Source of the DNA: Magnetofaba australis IT-1
Lineage (GTDB): Bacteria > Pseudomonadota > Magnetococcia > Magnetococcales > Magnetococcaceae
Reading direction: 5' to 3'
NCBI RefSeq assembly: GCF_002109495.1
Contig: NZ_LVJN01000016.1
Coordinates: 1-64,000, forward strand
Length of the DNA stretch: 64,000 nucleotides
Position numbers and translations under genes: made by a program. Shown here one piece after another: positions 8,080 through 15,719 of the stretch. The notes beneath the pieces were generated by a model, which worked only from the letters and a program-made list of their open reading frames with translations, was not told the origin of the DNA and searched no databases. Positions within the stretch are counted from its first letter, which is position 1; each line of letters begins with the position of its first letter.

Positions 8080-9498
8080 ATGACAACCGGGAGCGTGACT
8101 TTCGGCGGACTGGCGAGCGGATTGCCGTCAGATATCGTTGATCAATTGATGCAGGCCGAGCAGACGCGCCTGAGCTCGTTGCAGACCAAACGCAGCCAGG
8201 TCAGCGCGACGCAAAGCGCCTTTTCTGAGCTCAAGTCCAAGCTGCTCAGTTTTCAGAGCAAGGCCGAAGAGATGCAGGAGGAGTCCTACTTCCGCCCGCA
8301 TACGGCCAGCACCTCCGATGAGGACAAGTTGACGGTCACCGCCAGCAGCGATGCGGTGGCGGCTATCCATTCCGTCAACGTGACGCAGTTGGCCACCCAC
8401 GACACCCATGTGTCCGGTGCGGCCCTGACCAGCGTTTCCGACACCCTCACGGCGGACACCAGCTTTGTCTTCAGCTATAACGGGACCAACTACACCGCCA
8501 GCTTGCAAGCCGGCGACACCCTGGCCACCATCGCCGAGCGCATCGCCGCCCTCGATTATGACGACGGCGACTCCACCACCACCGAGGGGGTGAGCGCCAG
8601 CGTGCTGTATGATGGCACCAACTATCGTCTGGTGTTGCAGGCGATGGATAGCGGCACCAATAGCGGCGCGTCGCGCATCGACGTCTCCGGGGTCAACGCG
8701 CTGGCGTTCGACAGCGGCAACTCCCTGGCCAACGCCGACTGGACCAACAGCGTGGCCGGTCAAGACGCGACCATGACCGTAGACGGCATCGCCGTGACCA
8801 GCGACAGCAACGCCGCCAGCGACGTGCTCTCCGGTCTGACGCTGAACTTGGAAGCCACCGGCTCGTTCACCGTCACCGTGGCCAACGACTCCGATACGCT
8901 CAAGGAGAACATCCAGGGCTTTATCGATTCGTTCAACGAGATTCAGTCGTTCATCAGCAACAATCCGGATCAGTTCCAGGGCGATTCGTTGGCGCGTAGC
9001 ACCGTTGCGCAGATTCGCAACGAGTTCAACACCAAGACCAGCAGCTCCACGTCGCCTTATGGCGACCTGTCCACCTATACGCGGGCGGCGGAGATCGGCA
9101 TTCGCACCAACGCCAAATCCGGTCTGCTGGAGCTGGACACCTCCGCTTTTGAAGAAGCGGTGGCCAATGGTTTCAACTCCATTGCCGATCTGTTCACCTC
9201 CACCCCGGACGCCTCCAACTCCTCGGCCTTCGCCACTGCGGGCGCCAATGAGGGTCTGGCGCACCGGTTGGAGGATCTGATCGACACGCTGACCCAAAGC
9301 GGCACCGACAGCAGCGCCTTTGGCGGTAAGAACGATGCCCTGGCCGCGCGGCTGGCCTCTTTGGATAGCAGCATCGATCGCGAAACCATGCGTTTGGAGA
9401 AGGTGCGCGATCGTTTGAACAAGAAATTCACCAGTCTTGAGCAGCTCATGTCCCAGATGCAGGCGACGCAGTCTTCGCTGTCACAGGCGTTGGGTTAA
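8080..9498 (+). CDS. fliD: Flagellar filament cap protein FliD (hook-associated protein 2)
   Basis: FliD caps the filament tip and folds exported flagellin. The N-terminus FGGLASGLPSDIVDQLMQAE and the central IQGFIDSFNEIQSFISNNPD block are the two family signatures, and the C-terminus forms a coiled coil (LDSSIDRETMRLEKVRDRLN) ending TQSSLSQALG. At 472 residues it matches E. coli FliD (468). The start has AAGGGAGAG upstream. It heads the fliD-fliS-fliS group. Confidence 0.92.
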   Translation: MTTGSVTFGGLASGLPSDIVDQLMQAEQTRLSSLQTKRSQVSATQSAFSELKSKLLSFQSKAEEMQEESYFRPHTASTSDEDKLTVTASSDAVAAIHSVNVTQLATHDTHVSGAALTSVSDTLTADTSFVFSYNGTNYTASLQAGDTLATIAERIAALDYDDGDSTTTEGVSASVLYDGTNYRLVLQAMDSGTNSGASRIDVSGVNALAFDSGNSLANADWTNSVAGQDATMTVDGIAVTSDSNAASDVLSGLTLNLEATGSFTVTVANDSDTLKENIQGFIDSFNEIQSFISNNPDQFQGDSLARSTVAQIRNEFNTKTSSSTSPYGDLSTYTRAAEIGIRTNAKSGLLELDTSAFEEAVANGFNSIADLFTSTPDASNSSAFATAGANEGLAHRLEDLIDTLTQSGTDSSAFGGKNDALAARLASLDSSIDRETMRLEKVRDRLNKKFTSLEQLMSQMQATQSSLSQALG

Positions 9499-9596
9499 GA
9501 GCGGGTTTGGATAAACGGCGGACGGTGAGCGCGCTTTGGTTGTTGTGCAACGCGCGTTTGGGACAACGCCACCAGTGGGCTTGATGGAAGAGAACC

Positions 9597-9974
9597 ATGG
9601 ACCAGATGCGATTTGCCGATAGCGGCGCCAATGGCGGTAGCGGCTTGCTCGATCAACTGGATGTGCTCATTCGTCTGTATGAGGGCGCGATTCAATTCCT
9701 GCAAGAGGCGCAGCAGCGTTTGCAGGACGGGCGGGAGGATTTCTCCGAACCCCTTGGGCGCGCGCGTCGCATTATTGAGGAGTTCCAGCGTACGCTGGAT
9801 GTGGAGGCGTGTGTTGAAGTGACCCGCCACCTGCGTGACTTGTATGCGTTCATGATTGAGAGCATCGACAAGGCTCGCGCCACCGTCGCCGCCGATCCTC
9901 TGGGACCGGTGATTCATCAACTCGGCGTCCTTCTGGAAGGTTGGAAAGGCGCCCAACCGCTGCTCGACCGTTAA
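9597..9974 (+). CDS. FliS-like flagellar chaperone, first copy
   Basis: The 125-residue protein has the FliS fold signature LIRLYEGAIQFLQEAQQRL and the helix pattern up to LGVLLEGWKGA. FliS binds the disordered C-terminus of flagellin in the cytoplasm and prevents premature polymerisation. It lacks the usual N-terminal Y-QQ-V/S-K block seen in the second copy and starts with a glycine-rich segment. Sequence identity to the adjacent FliS is moderate, so this is an old duplication rather than a recent one. It may serve another client or be a FliT-like substitute. Confidence 0.75.
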   Translation: MDQMRFADSGANGGSGLLDQLDVLIRLYEGAIQFLQEAQQRLQDGREDFSEPLGRARRIIEEFQRTLDVEACVEVTRHLRDLYAFMIESIDKARATVAADPLGPVIHQLGVLLEGWKGAQPLLDR

Positions 9975-9989
9975 GGGAGGACGCGCGTC

Positions 9990-10529
9990 ATGTCGTACGG
10001 GATTCGCAGTTACAAAAGCTCCCGGGCCAATACCGCCTCTCGTGAAGATCTGTTGATTCTTCTGTATGAGGGAGCGATTCGGTTCCTGGAGCGCTCGCTC
10101 CAAGAGAAGCGCGATGGCCGTCTGGCCGAGCACAAGACCTTTTTGCAAAAGGCCTCCGCCATCATCAGCGAACTCCAGAACACGCTGGACTTCGACAAGG
10201 GCGGCCAATTGGCGGTGCAGCTGTTCGAGCTGTATAACTTCATGCTTGACTCGCTGACCAAAGCCAACGTCAAAAAGGAAGAGCAGCCGATTCAAGACGT
10301 GATTCAGATGCTCACCGTGTTGTTGGATGGTTGGCGCGACGCCGTGCGTCAAGTCAAGTCCCAGGGCGGGTTGCAAGCCGCAATGGCCGGTCAAGGCCAG
10401 GCGGTGGCGGCCAACTCGTCGGCGGTGATGAAAGCGGGCGGCGCCAACAAGCCCAAAGCTTATGGCGCGGCGCAACCGGCGGCGGGCGGCGCGGCGGTGC
10501 GGCCCACCTTGACCACGCGCACCCTGTGA
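9990..10529 (+). CDS. fliS: Flagellin export chaperone FliS
   Basis: This copy is closer to canonical FliS, with YKSSRANTASREDLLILLYE, GAIRFLERS, LDFDKGGQLAVQLFELYNFM and MLTVLLDGWRDA. Canonical FliS is near 130 residues; this one has a C-terminal extension of about 45 residues rich in Ala, Gly and Val, with no recognisable domain, that may be disordered. It begins 15 nt after the first fliS-like gene and is followed 5 nt later by another small gene, so all three are probably translated from one mRNA. Confidence 0.85.
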   Translation: MSYGIRSYKSSRANTASREDLLILLYEGAIRFLERSLQEKRDGRLAEHKTFLQKASAIISELQNTLDFDKGGQLAVQLFELYNFMLDSLTKANVKKEEQPIQDVIQMLTVLLDGWRDAVRQVKSQGGLQAAMAGQGQAVAANSSAVMKAGGANKPKAYGAAQPAAGGAAVRPTLTTRTL

Positions 10530-10534
10530 GCGCC

Positions 10535-10891
10535 ATGGACGCCCTGCTGGAGTGTCCGGCGCTGGGGGATCTGGAGCGCATGCTCGATGAAGTCGACGCC
10601 CCCGAGTCTCTCGACGATGCGCGATTGGAGAGTTTGCCCCGGTTGTGGAGCGAAGCCTCCTTGCAGTTGACCACGCGTCTGTCCGACACCGAACTGGCTG
10701 GTCTGGAGCGGGAGTTGTTGGAGAAGCGCGCGCGGGACATTCTGGCGCGCATCGCTCCGGCCATGCGCACGTTGCGTGCGTATAAAGCCCGCGTGTCGGA
10801 TCAGATGGGGCAGGAGAATCGCCGTTTTCAAGCCATGACCGGTTACGGCATTCAGCGCGATCACGCCACCTGCGTCAGTCATAAAGTTTAA
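10535..10891 (+). CDS. Small protein of the flagellar operon, unknown function
   Basis: I do not recognise this 118-residue protein. It is mainly helical by composition, with many Leu, Glu and Arg residues, including LSDTELAGLERELLEKRARD. It starts 5 nt after the fliS stop and is the last gene before a strong terminator, so it belongs to the flagellar operon. Its size and position are those where fliT or another small chaperone is often found, but I see no motif proving that. The ATG at 10535 is used because the longer frame overlaps fliS. Confidence 0.7.
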   Translation: MDALLECPALGDLERMLDEVDAPESLDDARLESLPRLWSEASLQLTTRLSDTELAGLERELLEKRARDILARIAPAMRTLRAYKARVSDQMGQENRRFQAMTGYGIQRDHATCVSHKV

Positions 10892-10918
10892 GCGCATATC
10901 AAGCGCTGGTTGGATCTC

Positions 10919-10958
10919 AACGCCGCGCGCCTCGTTTAGAGGTTGCGCGGCGTTTTTT
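10919..10958 (+). terminator. Intrinsic terminator of the late flagellar operon
   Basis: AACGCCGCGC (10919-10928) pairs perfectly with GCGCGGCGTT (10945-10954), followed by a run of six T including the stem end. This is a textbook rho-independent terminator 28 nt after the last flagellar gene. Confidence 0.9.
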
Positions 10959-10974
10959 ATGCGCTCTCCTGTCG

Positions 10975-11265
10975 CCATACGAAACCAAAACCGCACAGGA
11001 CGACCAATGTTTGCGTGACGTAGGTACAGCTTGCGCTAACTATTGGCCGTCGGCTGGCCGACGGCGGGGTCTGGGGCCTGCGGCCCCAGCGGGTGTGGGC
11101 GGCGCCCACGATTTGGCAGGAACGCCAAATCGGACTCGCGCAGCGAGCCCGAAGGGTGAGGGACAGGGATGGCCCGAATCACGGTGTGGCTGTTGATCTT
11201 GGGAGCTCGAGGGCAAAGCCCTCGATATCTTCCATTCTCAAAATCGCCAATGTTCAATCTCTAAG
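10975..11265 (+). repeat. Family M hairpin mosaic, segment M3
   Basis: Modules in order: ACGAAACCAAAACCGCAC, AATGTTTGCGTGACGTAG, then GGCCGTCGGCTGGCCGACGGC. In that third module the usual GCCGCCGAC stem is replaced by a different stem that still pairs. Then come CTGGGGCCTGCGGCCCCAG, GTGGGCGGCGCCCAC, GATTTGGCAGGAACGCCAAATC, GACTCGCGCAGCGAGCCC and the CGAGGGC-AAA-GCCCTCG end module. The uninterrupted CAGCGGGTGTGGGCGGCGCC here is an empty-site comparison for the IS110 insertion at 14226. Confidence 0.85.
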
Positions 11266-11729
11266 GGTCCAATTCCCCGCAGCTTGCTGCGTTGAAAAAG
11301 AAAATGATCTACGGCTCTTGTCGCCGCTAGGCGGTAAGCGCCGTTATGACCCTCTCGAGTTCATACCCCGCTGCTTGCAGCGGGGTGGTTGATTTTTCGA
11401 CTGACCATTGCGCCAAGCGGCGTGATTGTCGGCAGTGTGATCTTTTTGCATCACTGTATTGGGGGCGGCGCGGGGCGGCGGGGAGAATTTCCGCCGAATC
11501 GAGGCGGCGCGGGGCGGCGTCAAAAGCGATCAAGGGTCGTCATTGAACTGACGATGCTGTCAATATGTTGCGCAAAACGGCGATTATTGCCGGGGGAAAA
11601 TTTGCCCTTCCATCCAGGTGATGTAAAAATGCAACACCTGGTCGTATGATTAAATAATTGTTTATGTGGTGTTTTTTATGGATAGGTGACAAATTTATAT
11701 TTGGCACGCCTCCTGCTCTAGAAGTTTTC
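11266..11729. other. Gene-free stretch upstream of the porin
   Basis: No convincing gene is present. It holds a perfect 10-bp hairpin, ACCCCGCTGC-TT-GCAGCGGGGT (11365-11386), and a 17-bp direct repeat, GGCGGCGCGGGGCGGCG, at 11464-11480 and 11503-11519. From about 11640 the sequence becomes AT-rich, leading into the porin promoter. Short open frames here (60-90 codons) have no family signature. Confidence 0.6.
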
Positions 11730-11780
11730 GTTGTTTTTTTGCAACTCGCTGTTGATTTTTCGCAACGCACCGTGTATCTT
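11730..11780 (+). promoter_or_regulatory. Porin promoter with two phased GTTG-N8-CAAC sites
   Basis: A sigma-70-like pair, TTGATT (11752-11757) and TATCTT (11775-11780), is separated by 17 nt and lies about 80 nt before the porin start. Two 16-bp dyads, GTTGTTTTTTTGCAAC (11730-11745) and GTTGATTTTTCGCAAC (11751-11766), are spaced 21 bp start to start, two helical turns. The second overlaps the -35 box. This arrangement looks like a tandem operator, but no regulator is identified. Confidence 0.45.
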
Positions 11781-11862
11781 GTCAGCCATATGAAAGTGCT
11801 GATCCCTTGCGGGAAGGCGAACAAAAGCCGCCGCAATTACGCTTAAACTGGAGATGATAGCA

Positions 11863-13194
11863 ATGAAAAAAGGTCTGATTCTGGGCGCCGCCGCCATGGC
11901 CGCCGTGGTCGCCGCTCCCTCCGCCGACGCCGGCGAAGTGAAAATGGGTGGTTACTACATGTTCCGTGGCATCAGCGCCGACAGCAACATCACCACCGAA
12001 ACCGGCAACGCCAAAGACATCGCTGCGATGTACCATCGCTTGAACATCAAGATGGACTTCATCGCCAGCCCCAAGACCCACGCTCACTTGGTGTTCCGTC
12101 CCCTGAACTCCAACCTGATCAGCTCCGCTGACCTGGGCACCGTGACCGACGCCATCGGCACCGCCTCCACCCCCGGCAACGACTGGTCCATCCGTCAGGG
12201 CTGGTTGGAGACCGAAGCTTGGGGCGTGGGCGTGAAAGTTGGTGAGATGCCCATCTCCTTGAACGACAGCATCCTGGTTGAGCATGACGCCACCGCTTTC
12301 GGCACCTGGCTGCTGGCCAAGTCCTTCGGCGACGTGACCGCCATCCTGGCCGGTGTGAAGGCTGAAGAAGGCAGCGCCTCCTCCACCACCGCCAGCGCCA
12401 CCCCCGCCAACCAAGACGACGCCGACCTGTACGCCCTGTCGCTGCTGGGTAAAGCCGGTTCCGTCAACTGGCAGCTGACCGGCGCCTACCTGGATGCCGA
12501 CTACGGTTCGACCCTGGGCACCACCATCAACACCGTGGCCACCGACGACGTCAACAACTTCTGGTTGGCTCTGACCCTGAATGGCGCCATGGGCGGCATC
12601 GACCTGACCGGCACCATCGTCTACGAAGATGGCTTCAGCGGCGTCACCCCCACCGCCAACAGCGTGAGCGGCACCTGGGATGCCAACGGCTTCCTGGTTG
12701 GTCTGCGCGCCAAGGGCAAAACCGGCTTCGGTTCCTGGAGCGGCTATGCCTTCTACGGTGACGAAGACTTCGACTCCGTGACCAACGACAACACCGTGTG
12801 GTCCAAGACCTGGGACACCGGCGGTCCTGGCGGTCAAGACCTGATGGGCAACTGGGCTGCCGCCGCCACCGGTTCCGCTGGCCTGCTGTCCAACGCCACC
12901 AAAAACATGTGGGGCATCGGCGCTGGTCTGAGCGTGAAAGCTGGCGCGTGGACCATCACCCCGCACCTGGACTACGCTGCTCTGGCTGAAGATCGTCCCA
13001 CCGGCTACACCACCAACCAAGACGTGAGCGACGCGGCTTGGGGCGGCAGCATCGGTGCGGCCACCAAGATCGACACCGACACCACCTTCGGTCTGTTCGG
13101 CGCCTATGTGGATCCTCAGTCCGGTTCCGCTGTCGGCACCACCAGCATCGACGAGATGCACATCCTGGAAGCCACCATCAAGATGAAGTTCTAA
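11863..13194 (+). CDS. Outer-membrane porin-like beta-barrel protein
   Basis: The first 24 residues form a signal peptide ending AAPSADA. The rest, about 419 residues, is rich in Gly, Ala, Thr, Asn and Asp with alternating hydrophobic residues, and the protein ends in an aromatic residue (KMKF), the usual last-strand signal of outer-membrane barrels. Repeating segments such as GFGSWSGYAFYGDED look like transmembrane strands joined by turns. The ATG at 11863 is preferred over 11854 because GGAG lies 8 nt before it and directly touches the other. Codon use is strongly biased to C-ending codons, as for a highly expressed gene. Its substrate is unknown. Confidence 0.75.
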   Translation: MKKGLILGAAAMAAVVAAPSADAGEVKMGGYYMFRGISADSNITTETGNAKDIAAMYHRLNIKMDFIASPKTHAHLVFRPLNSNLISSADLGTVTDAIGTASTPGNDWSIRQGWLETEAWGVGVKVGEMPISLNDSILVEHDATAFGTWLLAKSFGDVTAILAGVKAEEGSASSTTASATPANQDDADLYALSLLGKAGSVNWQLTGAYLDADYGSTLGTTINTVATDDVNNFWLALTLNGAMGGIDLTGTIVYEDGFSGVTPTANSVSGTWDANGFLVGLRAKGKTGFGSWSGYAFYGDEDFDSVTNDNTVWSKTWDTGGPGGQDLMGNWAAAATGSAGLLSNATKNMWGIGAGLSVKAGAWTITPHLDYAALAEDRPTGYTTNQDVSDAAWGGSIGAATKIDTDTTFGLFGAYVDPQSGSAVGTTSIDEMHILEATIKMKF

Positions 13195-13231
13195 TACTTC
13201 GCTTGATCGGTTGATCCAGCACTGCAGTACC

Positions 13232-13260
13232 AAACGGGGCCTTCGGGCCCCGTTTTTTTT
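13232..13260 (+). terminator. Intrinsic terminator after the porin gene
   Basis: AAACGGGGCC (13232-13241), the tetraloop TTCG and GGCCCCGTTT (13246-13255) form a perfect 10-bp stem followed by T residues to 13260. The UUCG loop makes it very stable. Confidence 0.93.
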
Positions 13261-13401
13261 GTGTTGCGCTGGAATTCTCCGGCTCATCCGTTCACTGCTT
13301 AGATCCTTCCCTTTCGGGCTGCCGTCAGTCACAATGTCGGGCTATTGTCCGTTTGCAAAATCTCTGTATTTCGCCTGCTGAGAATGAAAGGTTGGCCTGT
13401 C

Positions 13402-13971
13402 ATGCAAAGTCGCATTTTGCGCATCTGTTTGACCCTGTTGATGGGGATCTCCCTCTCTGTGGCGGCTTCGGGCTGTTCCAACAAGTTGTGGCGCTCCTCC
13501 AACCAGGTGGACAAACACAAGCTGGCCAAATTCGGCCAGAAAAAGGCGGTTGAGGATGGCAAAGAGGACTGGATGAAAGTGCAGTCCAAAGCCGATGAAG
13601 GCGAGCAAAGCACCTTCAGCCTCGGTTCCGGCGGCATCATGGGCGGCGGGCGTGCGCTCACCGCAGCGGATATCCGTCGCGACAAGCTCTTCTCCGGGGC
13701 GCTGGATATGGTGATGGAGCTGCCCATCCAGACCGCCAATCGCGAATCGGGGTTTGTCTCCACCGAGTGGAAGGTTGACCCGACGGATCCCACCAAGCGT
13801 TATCGTTTGAACATTCGCGTCTCCGGCGTTGAGCCGTATGGCGAGGTGCGTGTGGTGGTGCTCAAGCAGGTGTTGCGTCAGAATGTCTGGATCGATCAAC
13901 CGGCTGAAGAGAGCATGGCCGCGCAGATTGAAAAAGGGATTCGTAAGAACTCTCAGATCACCAAAATGTGA
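13402..13971 (+). CDS. DUF3576 domain-containing lipoprotein
   Basis: The 189-residue product begins with a lipoprotein signal peptide: a hydrophobic segment to LSVAASGC, where Cys would be lipidated. The mature part contains TAADIRRDKLFSGALDMVME, GFVSTEWKVDPTDPTKRYRL and VSGVEPYGEVRVVVLKQ, the pattern of DUF3576, a family known mainly from alphaproteobacteria and of unknown function. The ATG at 13402 gives a proper signal peptide; upstream in-frame starts lengthen the N-region without a better ribosome-binding site. Confidence 0.8.
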   Translation: MQSRILRICLTLLMGISLSVAASGCSNKLWRSSNQVDKHKLAKFGQKKAVEDGKEDWMKVQSKADEGEQSTFSLGSGGIMGGGRALTAADIRRDKLFSGALDMVMELPIQTANRESGFVSTEWKVDPTDPTKRYRLNIRVSGVEPYGEVRVVVLKQVLRQNVWIDQPAEESMAAQIEKGIRKNSQITKM

Positions 13972-13991
13972 GTTTGGCTGTTTAGCCTGAT

Positions 13992-14049
13992 TCATAGCCA
14001 TGCAAAACGGCCCTGGAGAGCTCTCCAGGGCCGTTTTGCATGGCTATGA
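13992..14049. repeat. 58-bp perfect palindrome
   Basis: The sequence from TCATAGCCATGCAAAACGG to its exact complement is palindromic with no unpaired centre (axis between 14020 and 14021, CTGGAGAG|CTCTCCAG). The arms contain ATAGCCATGC and AAAACGGCC, which also form the outer end of M segments (compare the right end of M5). It seems to be two such ends fused head to head. It lies 20 nt after the DUF3576 stop and would act as a strong terminator in both directions. Confidence 0.9.
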
Positions 14050-14225
14050 GTCGCTACATTCAAAAGTGAACATATGGGCGCTGGAAGATATCGAGGGCTG
14101 CGCCCTCGAGCTCCCAACACCCACACCGTGGGGCGCCGCCCCACACCCCGCTGGGGGCAGCGGCTCCCAGACGATTTGGCCATCCTGCCAAATCGTCATA
14201 GGGTCTGTGACCCTTAAGCGGGTGT
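14044..14225 (-). repeat. Family M hairpin mosaic, segment M4 (left of the IS110 element)
   Basis: It starts with the M end reading TCGCTACATTCAAAAGTG. The reversed end module CGAGGGC-TGC-GCCCTCG, GTGGGGCGCCGCCCCAC, CTGGGGGCAGCGGCTCCCAG and GATTTGGCCATCCTGCCAAATC follow. It finishes with GGGTCTGTGACCCTTAAGCG and GGTGT, where the IS110 element interrupts it. The continuation is M5. Confidence 0.8.
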
Positions 14226-14315
14226 AATGGAATGGTCCGCTCCGCTACCCAAACGGCCTCGCAATGGGCCAAGATGGTGGTGTGTTTTTCCATCTAAACG
14301 GAGTCGGAGCGGACC

Positions 14316-15359
14316 ATGAGCAATCATATCGAAAACGGACAGGTACGGGTACTGGGGATTGATCTGGGCAAGAGCGTGTTTCAGTTGCATGGCGTGGATG
14401 CGCGCGGCAAGAGCGTTCTGAAACAGCGCTTGAAACGAGATAAGTTACTGGAGTTCATGGCGCAACTGCCGCCGTGCCTGGTGGGGATGGAAGCCAGTAG
14501 CGGCGCGCATCACTGGGCGCGGAAATTTCAGGGATATGGGCATGATGTGCGTTTGATGGCGCCGCAATATGTGAAGCCCTACGTGAAGCGGCACAAGAAC
14601 GACAGCGTGGATGCAGAGGCGATTTGCGAAGCGGTACAGCGTCCGAATATGCGTTTTGTGGGGATCAAAAGCGTTGCCCAGCAAGAGATATTGTCGCTGC
14701 ATCGGATACGCAGTCTGGCGGTGAAGAACCGCACGGCGTTGGTGAACCAGATTCGCGGACTGCTTGCCGAGTATGGGATTGTCTTTCCCAAGAGCATCAA
14801 ACAGGCGCGGCGGGCGATTGTGCTGATTTTGAGTGATGAGAGCTCGGAAATGAGCGCCAATTTTCGCGTAATTCTGGAGGATGAGCGCGATGAGCTGGCG
14901 CATTTGGATGAGCGCATCGGCAAATATGAGCGTGAGATTGAGGCGCTGGCCAAGGCGGAGCCGCAGTGTCGATTGCTGATGACGATCCCGGGAGTGGGAC
15001 CGATCACGGCGACGGCGCTGTTGGCGTCGGTGGGGGATGTGCGGGCGTTTAAGAATGGCCGGGAGCTGTCGGCATGGATAGGGTTGGTTCCGAATCAGCA
15101 CTCCACAGGGGGCAAGGCGTGGCTGACGGGGATCAGCAAACGGGGAAATGGTTATCTTCGCACCCTGTTGATCCATGGGGCGCGGGCGGCGTTGCGCGTG
15201 TGTGAAAACAAGCCGGATCGCCGCAGCCAGTGGGCAGTGTCGGTGTCGGAACGTCGCGGCGCAAATAGAGCAGTGGTGGCGCTGGCCAACCGCATGGCGC
15301 GCAGCGCGTGGGCGATGCTGGTGAAGCAGGAGGCCTATGGGGCCAGCGCCGCTGTGTAG
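14316..15359 (+). CDS. IS110-family transposase (DEDD/serine recombinase)
   Basis: The 347-residue protein has both halves of IS110-family enzymes. The N-terminal RuvC-like DEDD domain is seen in VLGIDLGKSVFQLHG, MEASSGAHHWAR and KRHKNDSVDAEAICEAV. The C-terminal Tnp_20 part has TIPGVGPITATALLASVGDV, AWIGLVPNQHSTGGKAWLTG and ISKRGNGYLRTLLIHGARAA. Recent work on the family shows these recombinases use a bridge RNA transcribed from the element's own non-coding end. The ATG overlaps the dyad CGGAGCGGACCAT, so ribosome binding (CGGAG) and an end-like sequence share the same bases. The frame is intact and the element may be active. Confidence 0.93.
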   Translation: MSNHIENGQVRVLGIDLGKSVFQLHGVDARGKSVLKQRLKRDKLLEFMAQLPPCLVGMEASSGAHHWARKFQGYGHDVRLMAPQYVKPYVKRHKNDSVDAEAICEAVQRPNMRFVGIKSVAQQEILSLHRIRSLAVKNRTALVNQIRGLLAEYGIVFPKSIKQARRAIVLILSDESSEMSANFRVILEDERDELAHLDERIGKYEREIEALAKAEPQCRLLMTIPGVGPITATALLASVGDVRAFKNGRELSAWIGLVPNQHSTGGKAWLTGISKRGNGYLRTLLIHGARAALRVCENKPDRRSQWAVSVSERRGANRAVVALANRMARSAWAMLVKQEAYGASAAV

Positions 15360-15643
15360 AGAGAGCGCAATACAACTCTAAAAGAAAAACAGGCCGATAA
15401 GGAAAGAGAAAGAGATCCCACCAGCCAGGTTGCGAGAGAGAGTCGAGATTGATGGCGTGAAACGGCATAGCCCTGCGTGGTCAAGAACCTGTTTCGCCCA
15501 AGGGCCCATAGAGGCCGAGGGTGTGTTGAGGAGGGCCACGCGCAAATTCCATCAGGGCCAGAGGGCGACAAGCCCCTCATCAACAGGCCGGATACATGGG
15601 CGCGACTAAGCCTCACACATCAGTGGACATTTTCTCTTGCCGT
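15360..15643 (+). ncRNA. Possible IS110 bridge RNA region
   Basis: This 284-nt stretch between the transposase stop and the terminal tandem repeat has no gene. In IS110-family elements of the IS1111 group the guide-like bridge RNA lies in the non-coding right end, so this is where it should be. It contains purine-rich segments and several short complementary stretches such as GGGCCCATAGAGGCC and GGCGACAAGCC. No covariance support is available, so the call is positional. Confidence 0.3.
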
Positions 15644-15719
15644 GGCGGAGCGGACCATACATGGCGGAGCGGACCATACATGGCGGAGCGGACCATACAT
15701 GGCGGAGCGGACCATACAT
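15644..15719 (+). repeat. Four tandem 19-bp copies of the IS110 terminal sequence
   Basis: GGCGGAGCGGACCATACAT is repeated four times without mismatch at 15644, 15663, 15682 and 15701. Each unit contains GCGGAGCGGACCAT, the exact inverse of the element's left end at 14232-14245. Units are directly adjacent, so this is not a CRISPR array. Confidence 0.95.

Larger units (their letters stand above)
14226..15719 (+). mobile_element. IS110-family insertion sequence inside a family M repeat
   Basis: The boundaries are inferred from empty sites. Elsewhere in the window the sequence GCGGGTGTGGGCAGCGCCC is continuous (37536 region); here GCGGGTGT ends at 14225 and GGGCAGCGCCC resumes at 15720. The element is about 1494 bp with a single transposase gene, no evident target duplication, and ends carrying ATGGTCCGCTCCGC (14232-14245) and its complement GCGGAGCGGACCAT on the right. 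A third copy of the same dyad half (14305-14317) overlaps the transposase start. About 280 bp of non-coding DNA follow the gene, and the right end is a four-fold tandem repeat. Confidence 0.8.

Noticed and set aside
8128-9297. 389-codon frame opposite fliD
   Set aside because: Same antisense effect; no motif and fliD is well supported.
11782-13332. 516-codon frame opposite the porin
   Set aside because: Low-complexity Gly/Val/His sequence caused by the strong C-ending codon bias of the porin gene; it also runs through the porin terminator.
15644-15719. Tandem 19-bp array considered as a CRISPR
   Set aside because: Units are directly adjacent with no spacers, and each is an IS110 end sequence.
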